This document shows positions 1-12,179 of a stretch of DNA of 64,000 bases, in pieces. The stretch covers positions 82,860,705 through 82,924,704 of the forward strand of contig CP136067.1 in assembly GCA_032622095.1 (NCBI GenBank), given 5' to 3'. The stretch comes from Siphonodentalium dalli. Lineage: Eukaryota; Mollusca; Scaphopoda; Gadilida; Siphonodentaliidae. Position 1 is the first letter of the stretch; each line of letters opens with the position of its first letter. The position numbers and the translations under genes are program-made. The notes under the pieces are model-generated. The model worked only from the letters and a program-made list of their open reading frames with translations. It made no database searches and was not told the DNA's origin.

Positions 1-770
1 CATGCGTCCAATGTGACCCAAATTTGTACCACTGCCTATAATGTGTCATAAAAGGTGACTCACCAAATTTCACGCCGATTGGTCTGAGCAAACCTGAGAT
101 CTAACATGGTCCCCAAATGCGGTATCTGCACTCAAGTAGACACTATTTCTTATGACGTTTGTCCAAATGACGTCATTGACGTCGAACGCAAACCAACACT
201 TGCTTTGCTATTGTATGCGAAACTTCCATGCGCTCAACCAAAGAGTTGTTGGAAATAAGCGCTAATTGTATGTGTCAATTCAGGTACATTGTGAATTTAG
301 ATAACGAATGTTGATTTTGTCGCGGAAGTGCATGTATAGTGGGGTGTAGTCAAGACTCGAACGTTCTACCGTCGTTGGGAATGGGTGGATGTAGTGGGGT
401 CAAGACTCGAACGTTCGTCGTTGGGCATGGGTACTAATTCTAATATGGTATTTTGATTCTATTTTAATTTGCCAGTTGGGTTTGAACATAAGTAAATAAT
501 GCTGTTTTTGATACGAAAGTTGTGCATTGAGTGTGGTATCGAAGGAGTACCAGTATACATGGGAGATGGCGAATGGACAGTCTGACCTCCCGCCAGTGGG
601 TACCGTGAACTCAGTAAATTCGCCAAACTCAGTTAGAAAAATCACATTCTCGGGATAGGCCTAATAATAGGGACTATAGTGTAAGTAATACTGCCGACGC
701 TAATTAATGTTCTTTTAATCTTTCGGTTGAGTGCAAATCTGATAAAAGAATAAATGTTTAAAAGATCACA
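1..770. other. Intergenic, no gene seen
   Basis: No supported coding region. Positions about 339-430 hold a short direct duplication: two copies of a segment with TAGTGGGG, CAAGACTCGAACGTTC and CGTCGTTGG. Its reverse complement resembles a tRNA B box, but no cloverleaf can be drawn. Confidence 0.5.
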
Positions 771-1563
771 ATGTGCGCGAAGCGCACGCAGTTTAAATTC
801 ATATAATGTGCGCGAAGCTCACTAAGAGGCTGCAGACCCCTCCCCCGCTAAATAAAGGTTCCGAATAGAGCCTGTTTCAGTTAGTAGGCCCTATAGATAA
901 AGTAAAATATCTTGATTGTTGCGTTCCATATGTGCATGCATATATATACGTGGGTTGGGGAAATGATGTTGGGGGCAAAAATACAGTTTTATTGAAATAA
1001 AGTTTTCATACAAATGGGCCGCGCAATGCATGGCGTGTGATCATTAGGCCGCATGCATAATACAGGTTCCAAAGGGAGTTAAAATGTGCTGCAAGCTCCC
1101 TATATGTGCGCGAAGCTCACGCAGTTCAAGATCATATATAATGTGCGCGATGCGCAGAAAGGGGCTGTAGACCCCTCCCCGCTGAATAAAGTCTCCCGAA
1201 TTGAGCCTGTTTCAGTATAGATAAAGTACAATATTTTGATTGTTGAGTTCCATATGTGCGTGCATATACATGGGTTGAGGAGATGAGGGTGGGGGTAAAA
1301 AATACAATTTTATTGAAAAGTGTTCATACAAATGGACCGCACAGTGCAGGCGTGTGATAATTAGGCGGCATGCGAAATACAGGTTCCAAAGTGAGTCCGT
1401 TCAAAATGTGCAACAAGCTCCCAAATGAAGGCTCCTGAATTGAGTATGTTTCGGTTGGTGCATAGTAGTATTTAAATAATATACTGATTTTGTTTCGTGC
1501 AATATGTGCATGCGCATATGTAGACTGGGTGTGTAGAAATACAGTTTTAGTGAAATAAAGTGT
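771..1563. repeat. Tandem duplication, about 332-bp unit, 2.4 copies
   Basis: Unit one starts at 771 and unit two at about 1103; both open with ATGTGCGCGAAGC. They share GGCTG(C/T)AGACCCCTCCCC, GAG CCTGTTTCAG, a TTCCATATGTGC block and a CAGGTTCCAAAG block in the same order. A partial third unit begins at about 1428 with the GAGTATGTTTCGG block and ends near 1563. A Helitron-like terminus follows about 120 bp downstream, so the units may be internal to a Helitron-type element; that link is inferred. Confidence 0.8.
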
Positions 1564-1657
1564 TCCAACGCGCATCCAGTAACAAAAAAAGAGAAGCATT
1601 ACCATTCCATGTGTCCATGAAAGCGGACACTAGAAAATGACAAAGAACATTTATATA

Positions 1658-1687
1658 CCCGTCATTTTGTGACGGGCAACCCCCTAG
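1658..1687 (+). mobile_element. Helitron-like 3' terminus
   Basis: A perfect 7-bp stem (CCCGTCA, 1658-1664; TGACGGG, 1670-1676) is followed after 7 nt by CTAG (1684-1687) and then a T. A short hairpin a few bases before a CTRR end, with insertion before T, is the known Helitron 3' signature. The matching 5' end was not identified, and no Rep/helicase coding sequence is present, so this would be a non-autonomous copy. Confidence 0.5.
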
Positions 1688-1911
1688 TATACTTATAATT
1701 ACGTTATATATATGAATTTTCCAACTGGCTGTCCAACTTTTGGAAATTTCCATCAATGGGTAGTTAGTTATCCGTAGGCCTATATAATCACCTCGTTTGA
1801 CAAATTGAAACTATTTCTACCATAGTGACTAATTGTTTAGAATGTATATGTTTATGTAATACAGCTAAATGCAATCGCAATTTGTTTCTTATCTTGTGCT
1901 AAATTATGACG

Positions 1912-2771
1912 TAATCACGCTGGTCATCCTATAATACCCGCTGTGGGCAAATATTGAGTAAACCCTGTTGCGGGCACGAGTGAAGACTACAGGTAGGTTT
2001 GTTTTGAGCGACATTTTATCATTAATTGTTATTCTTCGGACACGAGGTGCTTGATGAACCTATCTTCAGCCAATGTCAACAGTTCGACGAATAAAGCTCC
2101 ATAAAGTGACGAAATTCTCGACGAATTGTGAGAATAAGCTTCCATTTTTCAAATTTGTGTTTTCAGATTCAAGTTGAGTATGTGATGATAAATTTGGACA
2201 TCGTTGTCAACGTTATCATTGTTATAGAGAGTTTAGGTATAACTAGATCTACTTTCACATTGGAATTTGCCCGCATCGAAGTTTACTCCTGTCCGCATCA
2301 ATGATTACGTTTTACTTTATCGATGCATGGTATGTTTGGAAAGATGTCTTTATTCGAGTTACTGGAAAGGGATTTGGGTTTTTTAGTATCAAAACACGTC
2401 ACGGGTAGAGTGTCCCATATATATTGTTCCACGTTTTCAAAAAAAAAACTCGAGAAGTGTTTGCAGTGAAAGTTTTGCTGAATGAAACTTAAATTTACCC
2501 CGAAATTCCGAATGCGCTCGACTAAGATTGTGTTTTTCTCAAGAACTGATATATGAATTTTCTCTGACTCCTGTCACAGCACAAATAGGCATTGTCCATC
2601 ATATATGTCCTCCATTGGTTGGTAAAACTTCTAAATTGAATACTTTTAACTGATTAGACTAGCCCTGGTATGAAAAACTCTAACTGTTATAGCCCGATGT
2701 GCGGTTTACTGACGCCCGCACCGGGGTTTACTGCCCGCAGCGGGGTTTATAGGATGACCAGCGTGGTAATT
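1912..2771. repeat. Inverted repeat pair, about 70-bp arms
   Basis: The segment 1912-1980 (AATCACGCTGGTCATCC, then two GCGGGC-type blocks spaced by TAAACCC) recurs in reverse complement at 2694-2771 (GGATGACCAGCGTGGTAATT). The 0.7 kb between holds no recognisable gene. The arrangement could be the termini of one decayed foldback element or two independent copies of a shorter repeat. Confidence 0.6.
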
Positions 2772-3410
2772 GAGACATCGTCTGATCCAAACTTTGCGCG
2801 CTGTACAATGTGCACAGTCGAATTGGGAACCAAGAGATGTAACCAATGCAAAAACGTAATTTTGTAACACTAGTCTTTCTGTCAAATACCGCACATGTTA
2901 GCACATTGAGAAGCACATATGTTTAGTTGACATTATAAGTTGCAGTCTCCAGTAACAGTTGTTGTTGTTGTCTTACACGGTACGTATATAGTCACACAAT
3001 GCGAGGTGGGACCAATATCATGCACCCAACACGAAGTGGATGCCATTGGTCCAATCGGAAGACTTATTCAAATCGCATCGTTTAGAAAAATTGCGCCACA
3101 ACATTTCTTCGACATGTCATGGGACAATAAAGAGCGTTACTTATTAGAGTATTCCTGATACGGTAAAATAAAGAGCGTTTGTCTCACTTATGTGCGAATA
3201 ATTATTGATAATTGGTGCATGGCATATGCATTGTTATAACATTAGTGTAAACATATTTTATTACAATCCTAATAACATATGTGAACATTTAATAATAGTT
3301 TTGACAGTAATAAATAGAATAGTATATATGGATTGATTTGAAAGGGGATTAAACAACAAGCCCTATGGCTTTTGTTAAGTTTACTCCCCTCTTGTTTCGC
3401 ACCCTCTTCA

Positions 3411-3412
<2 letters not shown>
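2772..3412. other. Intergenic, no gene seen
   Basis: Short frames only. Two copies of AATAAAGAGCGTT lie at 3126 and 3167 with TTCCTGATACGG between them. The same pair with the same spacer occurs inside the 500-bp elements at 11.7, 13.4 and 24.4 kb, so this is a small relic of that family. Confidence 0.5.
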
Positions 3413-3486
<74 letters not shown>

Positions 3487-3513
3487 AGAGAGAGAGAGAG
3501 AGAGATAGAGAGA
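3413..3513. repeat. (GA)n microsatellite
   Basis: An almost pure AG dinucleotide run of about 100 bp, interrupted by a G-rich stretch at 3480-3486. It lies just upstream of the 710-bp tandem duplication. The arginine/glutamate and serine/leucine open frames across it are artefacts of the repeat. Confidence 0.97.
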
Positions 3514-3543
3514 AATATATTTTGTACACATACTCAGTCAATA

Positions 3544-4665
3544 TATTGCGCCTTATTTATGGGGGTGGATTATAATTTAGCAATAAGTGGTTATTGCTAA
3601 ATGTAGTTAGATTTAGGGGGTGTCTCAAAATTAGGCGTAAACATCTATTGTTTTGCAGATCAGAGGATGGAGGATCCCCAAAATGGTCGGACGCAAATAA
3701 AAAAATATGCCATCGTGTATTGAAAATATTCAACTACCCCCTGCCATTACACGATATTTATCAGTCACACACGTGTGTGAACCTGTATGGCGGGAAGATA
3801 ATTTTTCACAAATCCATCCAAATTTAATAAGTTGTATTTATTTTCCTCTGGATGGATGCATATTTTGATGATCAGGTGTCCCAACGTCGATATATTGTTA
3901 CCGCCATTGTTCAGTCTTCTACAAATTTCCACCCATGTTGCACATTTTGACGGTAGTGCCTGACCAACACTGTTCCCATGATCATATGAGCTTATGCAAC
4001 AAACCATATATGTTACTATATCTAGCTATAGCTAACAAAACATTCTTTTCTAGGGAGTAATTCTTGGCTCAATAATGTTATTATATACACTATGATCTAA
4101 ATGAAAATGAAAGTATAAAAATACATATAATTTATTTGATTCAACTTTGAGATTTGATTCGGATTGCCCTAAACAAAATCTGTTTTGAATATTTTTGTTT
4201 AAATATTCTTGATGATGAATATTGATGGATGAGTCCTTCCTTACATACAATAAGTCGATATTGCGCCTTATTTATGGGGATGGATGCCTCATGAGTGACT
4301 TATTGCTAGATGATGCAGTTAAATGGGAAGGGGGGGGGTCTAAAAATTAGGCGTAAACATATATTGTTTTTCAGGGGTGTAGGGTCCCCAAAATGGTCGG
4401 ATGCCCAAAAAAATAAAATAAAATAATAATAATATGTTTATAATTAATAAATTATTATTAATAAATTTAATACGTTGTATTTATTTTCCTCTAGATGTCT
4501 GCAGATTTTGATGATCAGATGTTCCAGCATTGATATATTGTTACCGCCATTGTTCAGTCTTCTTACAAATTTCCACACATGTTGCACATTTTGACGGCGG
4601 TGCATGACCAACACTGTTCCCATGCTCATATGTGCTTTATAACAAACCATCTATGTTGCTGAAGA
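3544..4665. repeat. Tandem duplication, about 710-bp offset
   Basis: The block starting GCGCCTTATTTATGGGG at 3547 recurs at 4261 with the same downstream order: an AATTAGGCGTAAACAT segment, CCCCAAAATGGTCGGA, TTGTATTTATTTTCCTCT, ATATTGTTACCGCCATTG and CCAACACTGTTCCCATG. Copies end near 4020 and 4665. They differ by many substitutions and small indels, so the duplication is not recent. No protein is encoded. Confidence 0.85.
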
Positions 4666-5397
4666 TATGTGCTATAAGGAAATTCAGAAGTCTTTTTCTT
4701 ATATCGGAGCAAATGTGCAGGATAAAGTTACATCTATATTTTAAGCTGATAATAAACGCTTTTTATTGCTAATTATTAGTGCCTGTTTAATTCAACTGAG
4801 GTCGACGGCACCTATCCCATATCATTCTCCGTGTGCCGTGTTACCAATGTGTACCATTGTCAAACATCTCTTCTCATCTGAGAATAGACGCTCTTTATTG
4901 GTCACCTATGTTAATATAATTTATTAGTCCCACTTTATGCCAAAGGCGCCATTCCACTGGTCAAGCAAGTGAACCATATGTACCAATGTTCCTACATATA
5001 TTCTAAGCTGATGAGATACTCTCTTTATTGCTCAAAATTCAGTGTCCCTTAAAGTCGACTGGGGTCAATGGCACCTATCCGAAGTAATATGAGGTCAACG
5101 GCACCTATCCCATGATATTCCACGTGTGATGTTACCTATGTTTACACATTTTCCCCACAAAGTTCTGAATATATAATAAACGCGATTCATTGATGATCTG
5201 TGGCACTCCTCGTGTCAATTTATCCATGTGTATCATTTTTCAACGACCCGATCGGTCGAGAAACGGCGGAGTACCGAAGGACCAACATCAGGTAAAGGTA
5301 CAACGTCATTAACTTCCACCACAAACACCCTTACACAAATAAACATTGACTTTACTATATAACAGACTAAACGGGTCTTTGAAAAGAAAAACAAATG
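4666..5397. repeat. Degenerate repeats around CTGATAATAAACGCT
   Basis: Blocks with CTGATAATAAACGCT, GCTAATTATTAGTG, GAGGTCGACGGCACCTATCCC and ACCAATGTGTACCA repeat at roughly 4740-4910, 4990-5110 and 5080-5220. A related stretch lies at 57.1-57.45 kb. No terminal structure or coding region was found. Confidence 0.6.
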
Positions 5398-5600
5398 TAA
5401 CTACAAAACTCGACGATTTTTAGCTTGTTTTTACTACGCAACTACACAATTTTCTACTACCGTACTCGTTACCTCAAATTACTACATAACTCGTTGAATT
5501 TACTGCCTATAAGTCGTGAGCTACCACAAAACTCGGCGATTGATACTACATAACTCGTGAGGTACCACATAACTCGTCAGTTATTGAAAACTCGGCATAA
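5398..5600. repeat. Degenerate short tandem repeat, ACTACATAACTCGT-like
   Basis: Variants of ACTACATAACTCGT (ACTACAAAACTCGACG, CCACAAAACTCGGCG, CCACATAACTCGTCAG) recur six or more times with spacing of about 25-45 bp. No coding sequence is supported. Confidence 0.6.
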
Positions 5601-6029
5601 CAGAGGAATTAGTAAAATCCAAAGAATAATCCATCAGTTTTACATTGAAGACAAGTGTTAGAAATAATGGGCCTATCCGAGAACGCTCTTTGATGCATGC
5701 TGCTTTTGGGAAACGACACCATGGGATTTTTTTATTTTATCAAAGACGATCATTGGAATTATTGCTCGTCTGACAAATATTTAAAGCAGATTTAAACTTC
5801 TCCGTTAACCCTTCCATGATTGGAGCAAAACACACAACACCGTTACTTTTTTAGGAGAGTGATTCACGATGACCCACTCAACACTGAAAGCTTGAGTGGC
5901 GAGGATTAGTGAGCGCGATATGTCAGTATCTTCTAACCATGTTGGTGGCAACTTTTACCAAAGTTCCTAAGTGGGGTCTCCCCGTTGCATGTTGGGTGTT
6001 TGCTTATTGCATACTATATTTGCGTATTG

Positions 6030-6233
6030 TACAGTAACATAACATGGTTTTTTGTTTACTAACACAGCATACGAACTTGGCAATAACATATACTATTTAC
6101 GCGATATTTATGATCGGTATTTGAGAACAAAGTATGACTATATTGTAATGTTTTCTGTTTATGGCGGTTTTAGAGGATGGGAATATTTTAACAGCAATAC
6201 CCACCGCTAAGGCCGTCCGTAACTTTAACATGA
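6030..6233 (-). mobile_element. Decayed partial copy of the 500-bp inverted-repeat element
   Basis: Reading the minus strand, GTTACGGACGGCCTTAGCGG, the AAAACCGCCATAAACAGAAA block and the TCGCGTAAATAGTATATGTTATTG block match the left half of the elements at 11655, 13367 and 24406, with many substitutions. It is an old fragment. Confidence 0.6.
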
Positions 6234-6335
6234 TGAGGAAAATATCTGTACCATGCAGAATCGTGGGTCGAAGGAGAATATTATTCGAATGCCGAGTGAT
6301 ATTCATGGACGATGGCTGATTAGGACCTTGGTTTT

Positions 6336-6650
6336 TACGGACCCTGGCTTATAGTTATTATGTATACGGACCCCGGCTGATATACGGACTCCGGCTGTTT
6401 CGGACCCTGGCTTATAGTTGTTATGTATACGGACCCAGGCTGATATACGGACTCCGGCTGTTTCGGACCCTGGCTTATAGTTATTATGTATACGGACCCC
6501 GGCTGATATATACGGACTCCGGCTGTTTCGGACCCTGGCTTATAGTTACATGTATTATGTATACGGACCCCGGCTGATATACGGACTCCGGCTGTTTCGG
6601 ACCCTGGCTTATAGTTATTATGTATACGGTTGATAAACGGACCTCGGGAT
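6336..6650. repeat. 63-bp minisatellite, about five units
   Basis: Units contain TACGGACCCTGGCTTATAG, TTATTATGTATACGG, ACCCCGGCTGATATACGG and ACTCCGGCTGTTTCGG. Small insertions (TA; ACATG) occur in units three and four. The sub-motif TACGGACCNNGGCT also builds the array at 10255-10368 in the opposite orientation. Confidence 0.92.
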
Positions 6651-9131
6651 ATAACGGAAATATATTTTTCTCACCTAATACGCATGCACTCGTTTCTTTT
6701 TGTCACTGTTGGGGTGAGGTTGGGTTGGGTGAGTGCATGGGTGACTGGGTGAGGTGGGGTAGCGTCACGATGAGAACACAAATTCTTATTGTGTATTATT
6801 GTGTGCATGCAGTCTATGTGACATGGGCCTAATACAAACTATGTAATGGACTTGGTGGATAGATAGGAGGGTGCTGTAGGACTATGGTCGGGATACGGAT
6901 TTTGTATGCCTTAATTATGTGCATAATATATATCTAACATGTATGGGGTCCAGTGGAAATGGGAAAAAGGGTGTTACTTGGTTTCATATTGAAGATAGGA
7001 TGGGGTGGGTTCATGGTTGGGTTGTTTGATTCTGCCGCATGGTGCTCTCACGATATTTGGGGCTTCTTTTTTTTAATATTGATCGATTTGCTAGGGTTTT
7101 CCTGTTTGTAGAAGTGAAGATACTATTTAGTGTTTCAAAATATTTGGTCGGATATAAAAAATATGGTCTGATATATTTGTGTCAAAGATTTTCCAGTTCG
7201 CTATATTTCAGAATAATGTGTTGTTCATCGCCCATATAATTTTCGCACAGTTTCCACATTCTATGTATTGGATAGATCAATTATTCTCCATTTATCGAAA
7301 TTTCTTGTGAAACCGTTTCGTCCGCAAGATTCATTAGAAATTAGTTAGACCCCCCCCCCCATTGCCCCATAAGAATGTCAATTGCAAAAAATTCACGTAT
7401 AGTGGTTAAGACAGTCGCGCTTGCATTATATTATTAAGCAATCAGCCGACAATGATTCGAGCGTCTGCACACGTCTGTTGTTGAATGCTCGAATGCAGAT
7501 TTCTTGGTTAGTTGTCTGTTGTCTTAGTCATTAAGAACCTCACACATAGAACAAAAGAACTTACAGTGGCGTAGGAGCGGGTACGGCCGGACGGTTTTGA
7601 CCGTACCAATATTCGCACCAGTGAAGTTTTTTGTTGTTACACACATGGGAATGGTGCGATTGGGGGATAGTCATAACACACGGAATGTGGAACTTCTACG
7701 ATGCCATGCTGCTTAATTTATAGTTCTTATCGAAGAAACGTCGTTGACTATATCATGTTATCCGTCTGTATTGATGCACGTTTCATTCTTTTCTCCCAGC
7801 ATGTGTAATGTAACATTGGTTACGCCAAAATGCACCAGAAAGCGCCATTTCAATGTTGAATATTAAAAAAATTCCCAATTTCCATACCATCCCCCCTTCT
7901 CGGCGCTCCACGCGCATCGGAGCCGCGCAAGCGCGGCTATGGAATGATACCTATGGGCCGTAAGAATAATTATAACCTTCCTACGCCACTGAGTCTTAGG
8001 TATGTATCGTCTAATTTCGTATTCTCCTGTCCATGAGCCTGTCACTATAGATATACGGGTAATCTGTTGTTGCGTGTACGGAATTTCAGGAGGCACGACA
8101 GTACATTTTGATTGGTGAGGGATATATAGCCATACAGTGCTATATTCCATAGTTATTCTTAATGATGCGATAGAATATGCTTTTGTTCGAGTTTGATATA
8201 TTGTCTCTCCATTGCTGTATATATAGCTAGCAATCTGTGATTTTTTGCGCTATCGCTGAGTTAAAAATATTTCTGTTATGGACCTTCTGGCCGAGCAAGT
8301 AATATGATAGTCCTCGTTTATCAAGAGTTGTGTGTATGTGTTTTTACCAAATGTACATAACATTTCGTGTTGAAAATGTTTATTTCATGGCACAGTATAG
8401 ACTATGTAAAATTCTACCAGAGGCCATTGACATTATTCTACCCCAGTATTGGAGCATGTTCATCTTGATTTTAGTTCTTATCGGGAAAATTCCTGTCGCT
8501 CCATATACGAAGAAATTTAGGATAAATTTTAAGAACCATAACTCCAGTTTCTCTAGAGGTTTCTCTAGCGATTGAAATGCAAATGGAGTAAGATGTGACG
8601 CCACTTGTGTTCATCGATTCCACTTGATATCGTTCGTTGGTGATTTTTGGTGTAGTTCGATTTTTCCAAGAAAACGTGTTCGGTGAACGAAACATGATGA
8701 GTTCATATAAACTACTCGTTCTATTTTAACAAAATTTATACCACTCGATGAGGATATATTCTAACTGAATTTCATCCAAATATGTCAGCCACTGTATCAT
8801 TTACATGTATCCCCCAGCATCACCGGATTTAGGTTCAGAAAGGTACACATGTCTCAATGTAGGTCGATTTATATATATTAAGGACAATTATCTGGGTTTG
8901 AAATTTGTTCCATTTTCTGGATTGTTCTTTAACCTGTCCGTCTAGTGAGATCTGTCAATTTTGTTCAGCATGAAATGCGAGCTTTGAGCTAAGATATGTG
9001 GGTACCATGATGTTTCGGTTCGTTGGCCTGTATGCAGTTGGATAGATTGAAGTGCCAGTTGGGAATTTTAACAGCGATGGAGGGGCATGCACAACCAATT
9101 TTCCATCTGGGCTGGTTGCGGGTGCAGTGTT
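6651..9131. other. Intergenic, no gene seen
   Basis: About 2.5 kb of short unrelated frames, a poly-C run near 7350 and a GT-rich stretch at 6700-6760. No domain, splice-consistent exon chain or terminal repeat could be recognised. Confidence 0.5.
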
Positions 9132-9135
9132 TTAA

Positions 9136-9465
9136 CCTCTTCGCTGCTAAATGACGTTGTGACGTCGTGTGCTGGGCTGGTGACGTTATTGGCATTTTCC
9201 AATGGGAAAATATAGCTGGGAGTGTCAAAAGAGCCATAAAAGTGACTCAGCTGAAAGGCTATTATTGTTCACAATCGTGGAACATCATACACTGTTTGAA
9301 ACGTCGAGATACATTTGTTCCGATGCACTAATCTCTGAGTTCCAGTTATGTATAATGGCCTACTTCTAGTGTGCTGAAGTAGGTCCATAGTACCTACGGA
9401 CCATATAACACACGGCGTGCACTTTTACGTCCGTAATAGATACGGACGTCATAGCAGCGAAGAGG
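9136..9465. mobile_element. TTAA-flanked MITE (330 bp)
   Basis: Terminal inverted repeats CCTCTTCGCTGCTA (9136-9149) and TAGCAGCGAAGAGG (9452-9465) are perfect over 14 bp. TTAA lies directly outside each end (9132-9135 and 9466-9469). TTAA target duplication is the hallmark of piggyBac-type transposition. There is no transposase, so the element is non-autonomous. Its terminal sequence differs from the CCCTTT-type elements elsewhere in the window, so it is a separate family. Confidence 0.88.
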
Positions 9466-9469
9466 TTAA

Positions 9470-10254
9470 TGCTTGACATCACCGACGTGTTTCTTCTTCG
9501 TTTATTTAGATATAACTGAGTCATGTCCAGATATGCCCAACATCCATAATAGATGTCCAGAATCAAAACTTACACATGTTCTATGATGTGCCCTTAAAAG
9601 TTTGAACCCCAAATTGGAGCCCGTGTGGAGAATACCTGTCTTCTATACCGTAGTAATGTCCGCATGCTGGAGGGTCCAGATATGCCCCAGCATCAATAAC
9701 ATATGCCCAGAATTCAACGGTATAGGCACATACATATTTCCTATGATGGGCCCTTAAAATTGGAGCTCGTTAGAATACATAATGCCATTAATGGATGATA
9801 ATTAAAGATATAATTTTGACATTGAGTGTATCGACGTTCAACATGCTGTGAAATTGAATTGGCGAGACTTCGCGGTTTGCGAGCTACTATATGTCCGTCA
9901 GACCTCAAATTATCAACATAACATAACATAACATAAATATGTCGGCAACAAGTCGCGATGACTTTTAGCCCACAGTTACGGAATACGAAATCTAATTTGA
10001 GGTTTTCTATTGTGTATTTGTGTGGTGACTCGGGGTACCCTGACGGAGGTTATAACAGCGATATATTTTGTTATTTTGTTATTTTTATTAAAAAAAAAAT
10101 ATATAAAAAAAAATAAAAAATAAAAATAAAACAAGTTTATTGTTAATTTGAGCAAGGATCAGCCCCCCCCCACATGGCGCTGAATAAAGGCTCACTTCGT
10201 AGTACTAATAGATTTCAATAAAGTAAAATATAAATAAAATTGCATATTTTAATT
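9470..10254. other. Intergenic with a (CATAA)n run
   Basis: No gene seen. A pentanucleotide (AACAT)n run lies at about 9915-9938, and A/T-rich low-complexity sequence at 10085-10140. The pentamer also ends the large LINE near 31250, so it could mark another LINE tail, but no LINE sequence is visible beside it. Confidence 0.45.
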
Positions 10255-10368
10255 GAGGTCCGTATAAGCCTGGGTATGTATGAGCCGAGGTCCGTATAAG
10301 CCACGGTCCCTAACAGTCCGTGGTCCGTAAAAGCAAGGGTCCGTATGAGCCATGGTCCGTATAGCCCC
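10255..10368. repeat. GGTCCGTATAAGCC short-period array
   Basis: Six or seven degenerate copies of an about 17-bp unit (GGTCCGTATAAGCC and variants). Read on the minus strand, the unit is GGCTTATACGGACC, the same motif that builds the 63-bp minisatellite at 6.3 kb. Confidence 0.8.
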
Positions 10369-11329
10369 ATACCAGAAACACTCGCCAACAACTTATTTCA
10401 TCTGTACCAAAAACTAATGGCATCGAATATACGACCAAATTGAATATCTATATCTATCTATCTATATCTTCTATTCTATTACATCTTATCTATAAATGTG
10501 AAATGTGTGTATGTTTCCTTATAGCCGTCCACGTTTCTGCACCGTTTGCGATGAAATTTGTATTTCGGCCCTCAGGGTAACATGGTCTGTGTCCCGTCTC
10601 TGTACGACTAGACGTCGCGTTTTTGGCGTTATGACGTCAAATCCGCATTACCGAACATAGCCGGCACGATGAACGCTCTTTACCTTTACATTATCGGGAC
10701 AGACAATTACTCGAACGCTCTTTATATGTGCGCAGTCACATACCGAACATTCTTGCTCCAAAAAATGTGGATCTTGTGGAAGTAATTGCCAATATATACT
10801 TGATCTGATTCCCGGAGATGTCCACAAACAAACAAACATCTATCGACACCACGCCAGACATCACATAATTAGTGCAATATCCTGTGGAATTTTCAAACTC
10901 ACTTCATCCGTCTGTTTGATAGCCAATTAAAATGAAAAAAAAAATCTAAATCCGCCTGATTAGACTTATTTCTTACAAAAAACATTGTCATATGTCGTTC
11001 TGTTCAGAGTGCGTGCCACAATAACAGTTGGCGAAAACGTCTGGTTCGTCTCGACAGGTAACCCATAGTTTCCACAGTGAAATTGGATAAGGTTTTACCT
11101 TAAAGGAGAATAGCATACCTTCTTGTTCATAATAACTCATTCACGACAGTAGTGTGAAGTTAGGCGTTCTTTTATAGTCTTTTTCCACACATAGGCGGAA
11201 AAGATCCTGAAGTTTCGAAGGTTGAGAGGTGATCATATATAGGGTCATATGTTTGAAGAACGTTTGTAATTTCCGCGAAAAAACCCGTGTGTGGACGGTC
11301 ATATATATTTATAAGACTCGCAAATGATC
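10369..11329. other. Intergenic, no gene seen
   Basis: A TATC-rich stretch lies at 10445-10500. Two AACGCTCTTT motifs occur at 10671 and 10713 (minus orientation of AAAGAGCGTT), 42 bp apart, the spacing seen inside the 500-bp elements. No coding region is supported. Confidence 0.45.
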
Positions 11330-11508
11330 TTGCTAAAATTGATCTTGAAAAATTAAAGGGTTTGAGAGTAAGATACATCAAACCATACTATTTCAATAGA
11401 CCAAACACTTTGAAGTTGAACCAATTATTCAATCAAAATAGCGAGCGCAAAACAAAAAACCTTTCGATATTTATTAAAAAGATTTTGGAATTTTTCAGAA
11501 ACTCCTGA
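11330..11508 (+). pseudogene. LINE ORF2 C-terminal remnant
   Basis: The frame ends with YIKPYYFNRPNTLKLNQLFN and a hydrophobic LSIFIKKILEFF segment before TGA at about 11506. The pattern YYxxRPNxxKxxxLF is shared with the C-termini of the LINE relics at 53.2 and 55.9 kb, where it follows the CCHC-like segment. Only the last 50-60 codons are present; no reverse transcriptase core lies upstream. Function is lost. Confidence 0.6.
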
Positions 11509-11654
11509 GGCTTACGCGCATGTGTGCGCGTTCACATTTGTAGGTACTCGTGTACCTTTAGTAAATATAAATTCGTTGATACACGCCATATACCATACGG
11601 TATATTAGTAAATATATTATCTGACTATATGATGAGTAAACAAGTACACATCCA

Positions 11655-12156
11655 TTAAAGGTACGGTTGGCCTTGGCGGTGGGTATCCTGTGAAAATATT
11701 TCCACCCGTCAAAAACCGCCACAAACAGAAAGAACATCAAAATGTAGACAGACTTTGTCCGTATACAAATAAGAAATATCGCATAAACAGTATGTTATTG
11801 TCAAATGTTTGACCATTGTTATGTAAACAAAAGCATAAAAAGTAACTTTTCTGGTGTTTGTTTATATTATGATGGTAAACATAAAGAGCGTTCTTTGTTG
11901 GTTAATTCTTGATATGGAACTAATAAAGAGCGTTTATGCCATTTGTGTGTGATTAGCCAGTAGCATTGTGCTGTCTTCTGTAACACAATCAGGCTCTTGC
12001 TTAGGTAAAATATAGTAGGTCTTTGTGATAACATGCTGTTTACGTTATGGTCATGGTATATATGAACGAAACTGTATGCGTTTTAATGTTTTTCTGTTTA
12101 CGGTGATTAGAACAAATATGAATATTTTCGACAACTAAGGCCTCACGTGCCTTTAA
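11655..12156 (+). mobile_element. 500-bp inverted-repeat MITE, copy A
   Basis: It begins TTAAAGGTACGGTTGGCC and ends AGGCCTCACGTGCCTTTAA, so the ends share TTAAAGG(C/T)ACG as a short terminal inverted repeat. It contains two AAAGAGCGTT motifs about 41 bp apart. Copy B (13367-13866) is nearly identical in opposite orientation and copy C (24406-24908) is more diverged. No protein is encoded. The exact target duplication is uncertain because the TTAA could belong to the element or the host. Confidence 0.85.
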
Positions 12157-12179
12157 ACGCGACATCGATGTATTATTTA

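Noticed and set aside
340-440. tRNA-like B-box sequence (GTTCGAGTC on the minus strand, twice)
   Set aside because: No A box at the right distance and the T-arm stem does not pair; it is a short direct duplication.
3349-3575. Serine/leucine-rich and arginine/glutamate-rich frames
   Set aside because: Produced by the GA microsatellite in different frames.
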